DNA of 64,000 nucleotides from Aliihoeflea sp. 40Bstr573. GTDB lineage: Bacteria; Pseudomonadota; Alphaproteobacteria; Rhizobiales; Rhizobiaceae. How positions within the stretch are numbered: position 1 is the first letter of the stretch; each line of letters opens with the position of its first letter. The stretch is taken from NCBI RefSeq assembly GCF_024105655.1, contig NZ_JAAAMH010000011.1:1-64000 (forward strand). The letters are read 5' to 3'. The notes beneath the pieces were generated by a model, which had not been told where the DNA came from, ran no database searches, and saw nothing but the letters and a program-made list of their open reading frames with translations. The position numbers and the translations under genes are program-made. Shown here piece after piece: positions 61,653 through 64,000 of this stretch.

Positions 61653-62965
61653 TGACCGGGCCGGCCTTGATGCCGCTCGACCCCGATGCGCTCTTTGCGC
61701 CACTCGACCTGACGGGCCGTCAAAAGGTTCTCGTCGCGATCTCCGGCGGCAGCGATTCCACCGCCCTCCTCCACCTCTTCAAATCCTTCGCGAACCGTCG
61801 CGCGCCCGCGCTTGGCATCGTCGCCGCGACCGTCGACCATGGCCTTCGTCCCGCCTCCGCGAACGAAGCCAGAGCGGTCGCGCAGCTCGGCGCAGACCTG
61901 GGCATCGGGCACGTCACGCTGCGCTGGCAGGGCGAAAAGCCGGCGACCGGCATTCAGGCCGCCGCCCGCCTCGCCCGCTATCGCCTGCTGGATGAAGCCG
62001 CGCGGCAGGCCGGCGCCGACATCGTCCTTCTTGGCCATACCGCCGACGACCAGGCCGAAACGGTCGCGATGCGCCACGCTCGCGGTTCCGGCGACGGCCT
62101 GCGCCGCGGCGATGCGGGCATGGCACCCGCCATGCTCTATCGCGACCGCACTTGGTTCGTGCGCCCGCTTCTGGGCACCTCACGCGCAGTTCTGCGCGAT
62201 TGTTTGCGCGATGCCGGCCTCGGCTGGATCGACGACCCGAGCAATCGCGACCGCGCCTACGAGCGTGTCCGCATCCGCGAGTCTCGCCCGGAAGCACCGG
62301 CGGACCCTGCCTCGCGGCTTGCCGACAGCGCCAGCGCAGCCGACCTTATCTCGTCCTCTATCACCCGTCCCGCGCCGGGCCTGCTGCGGCTCGACCCGGC
62401 CATGCTCGCCAGCGATGGCTGCCTTACCGCGCTTCGCCTCCTGCTCGCCGTCTGCGGCGGGACGGAACACCTTCCAGATGAAGCGCGCGCGCAGGCCCTG
62501 CTCGCCATGCTCGACCGGGAAAAAGCGCGCGCCACATTGTCGCGTGCGGTGGTCGACAAGCGTCACGGCTCGGTCTGGCTCCACCGCGAAAGCCGCGGCC
62601 TTCCCGCGCCGGCGGCCCTTCCAGAGGACGCGATCTGGGACGGCCGCTTTCGCGCCGCCGCGCCGACCGGGAACGCGGAACTGATTGCGCCGGTCGGCAA
62701 CGCCGCCGCCCATCTTGCCACCTGCGTCCCCCCCGGCGCCAGCCAAGCCCTTGTTATGGCTGCCTTGCGGGCCGAGCCGGGCATCTGGCGGGCCGGCTCG
62801 TTCCAGCGGCAGACCGCCCCCGCGCAGCTTTGCCCGGTCCTTGCGCCCTGGAGGCTTTTCCTGCCGTCCTTCGACCTCGCGCCTGCCGCCGCCCTGCGAC
62901 GTCTCTTTAGCCTTGCCGGCCTCCCGTCATCGCCTTGGCGCGACCACATTTTCCGCGGACCTTAA
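61652..62965 (+). CDS. tilS: tRNA(Ile)-lysidine synthase
   Basis: A 437-residue enzyme that converts C34 to lysidine in the CAU-anticodon tRNA-Ile so it reads AUA. The PP-loop motif LVAISGGSDSTALLHLFKSF (about 27-46) binds ATP; VDHGLRPASANEARAVAQLG, LLGHTADDQAETVAMRHARG and WIDDPSNRDRAYERVRIR complete the catalytic part. The C-terminal domain is longer and more divergent than in E. coli, as in other rhizobia. Its start overlaps the cpoB stop (TGATG). It is essential in most bacteria. ftsH follows after about 110 bases. Confidence 0.94.
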   Translation: MTGPALMPLDPDALFAPLDLTGRQKVLVAISGGSDSTALLHLFKSFANRRAPALGIVAATVDHGLRPASANEARAVAQLGADLGIGHVTLRWQGEKPATGIQAAARLARYRLLDEAARQAGADIVLLGHTADDQAETVAMRHARGSGDGLRRGDAGMAPAMLYRDRTWFVRPLLGTSRAVLRDCLRDAGLGWIDDPSNRDRAYERVRIRESRPEAPADPASRLADSASAADLISSSITRPAPGLLRLDPAMLASDGCLTALRLLLAVCGGTEHLPDEARAQALLAMLDREKARATLSRAVVDKRHGSVWLHRESRGLPAPAALPEDAIWDGRFRAAAPTGNAELIAPVGNAAAHLATCVPPGASQALVMAALRAEPGIWRAGSFQRQTAPAQLCPVLAPWRLFLPSFDLAPAAALRRLFSLAGLPSSPWRDHIFRGP

Positions 62966-63074
62966 CCTCGCCGAAGAGCGGCGCTTGGCAAGGGTTCGCC
63001 AGCTTCCTATGTTAGGCGCGAAGCTCTCAGCTTGGCACTTTGCCCGCGACCAGCGGGCATGAACGGGATGGACG

Positions 63075-64000
<926 letters not shown>

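Overview
The window reads as chromosomal DNA of a GC-rich alphaproteobacterium of the order Hyphomicrobiales (Rhizobiales). Evidence: the run cenR, cNMP-binding protein, xthA, lolA, ftsK, (nucleosidase), amtB, glnK, tesB, ubiH-type; an rcdA gene (DUF1465, a CtrA-degradation adaptor) and several perfect TTAA-N7-TTAA CtrA-type boxes; a 6S RNA in front of the 5-formyl-THF cyclo-ligase gene; and ruvCAB, ybgC, tolQRAB, pal, cpoB, tilS, ftsH in one direction. Genus cannot be fixed from the sequence alone. Almost everything is core genome; accessory pieces are an IS5-type insertion sequence cut by the left edge, a toxin-antitoxin pair inside the ruv operon, a foldback repeat, and several poorly known envelope genes.

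Layout. 1-126: end of an IS5-family element. 181-7000: DUF1761 membrane protein, L,D-transpeptidase, envelope response regulator CenR/OtpR with its cNMP-binding partner, xthA, lolA, ftsK. 7.0-11 kb: periplasmic nucleosidase, the nitrogen-regulated glnK-amtB pair with a sigma-54 promoter, tesB. 11-15.2 kb: ubiquinone hydroxylase, YbaK deacylase, OsmC, leucine-dehydrogenase family enzyme, periplasmic MsrA. 15.3-18.8 kb: sdhCDAB. 18.9-24.7 kb: an envelope/signalling patch with an MliC-like lipoprotein, a small secreted protein behind a CtrA-type box, an unknown membrane protein coupled to a ClpP-like periplasmic protease, and two diguanylate cyclases in tandem. 24.7-29 kb: leuC, a probable 42-residue protein, MgtC, and rplS-trmD-rimM. 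29-33.4 kb: xerC, TraB/GumN, a Pro/Ala-rich membrane protein, GNAT, MoxR ATPase, small secreted protein. 33.7-40.7 kb: 6S RNA, 5-formyl-THF cyclo-ligase, YmdB-like phosphoesterase, TerC, MBL-fold hydrolase, yebC with a SelW-like gene, rpmE, an ABC exporter. 40.7-51.6 kb: M20 amidohydrolase, FAD dehydrogenase, an ExbB/OmpA-type pair, suhB, efp (with a long hairpin element between them), a Sel1-repeat protein with a ThiE-like protein, TauE, acyl-CoA ligase. 51.7-64 kb: candidate sRNA, rcdA, ruvC-ruvA-(toxin-antitoxin)-ruvB-ybgC, tolQRAB-pal-cpoB, tilS, and ftsH running off the right edge.

How it fits together. Cell-cycle and envelope control recur: the CtrA-type boxes lie in front of ftsK, rcdA and a secreted-protein gene; cenR, lolA, the L,D-transpeptidase and the Tol-Pal machine all serve the envelope. 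The sigma-54 promoter, PII protein and ammonium channel form a classical Ntr-regulated unit. No rRNA, tRNA, CRISPR array or complete prophage was seen.
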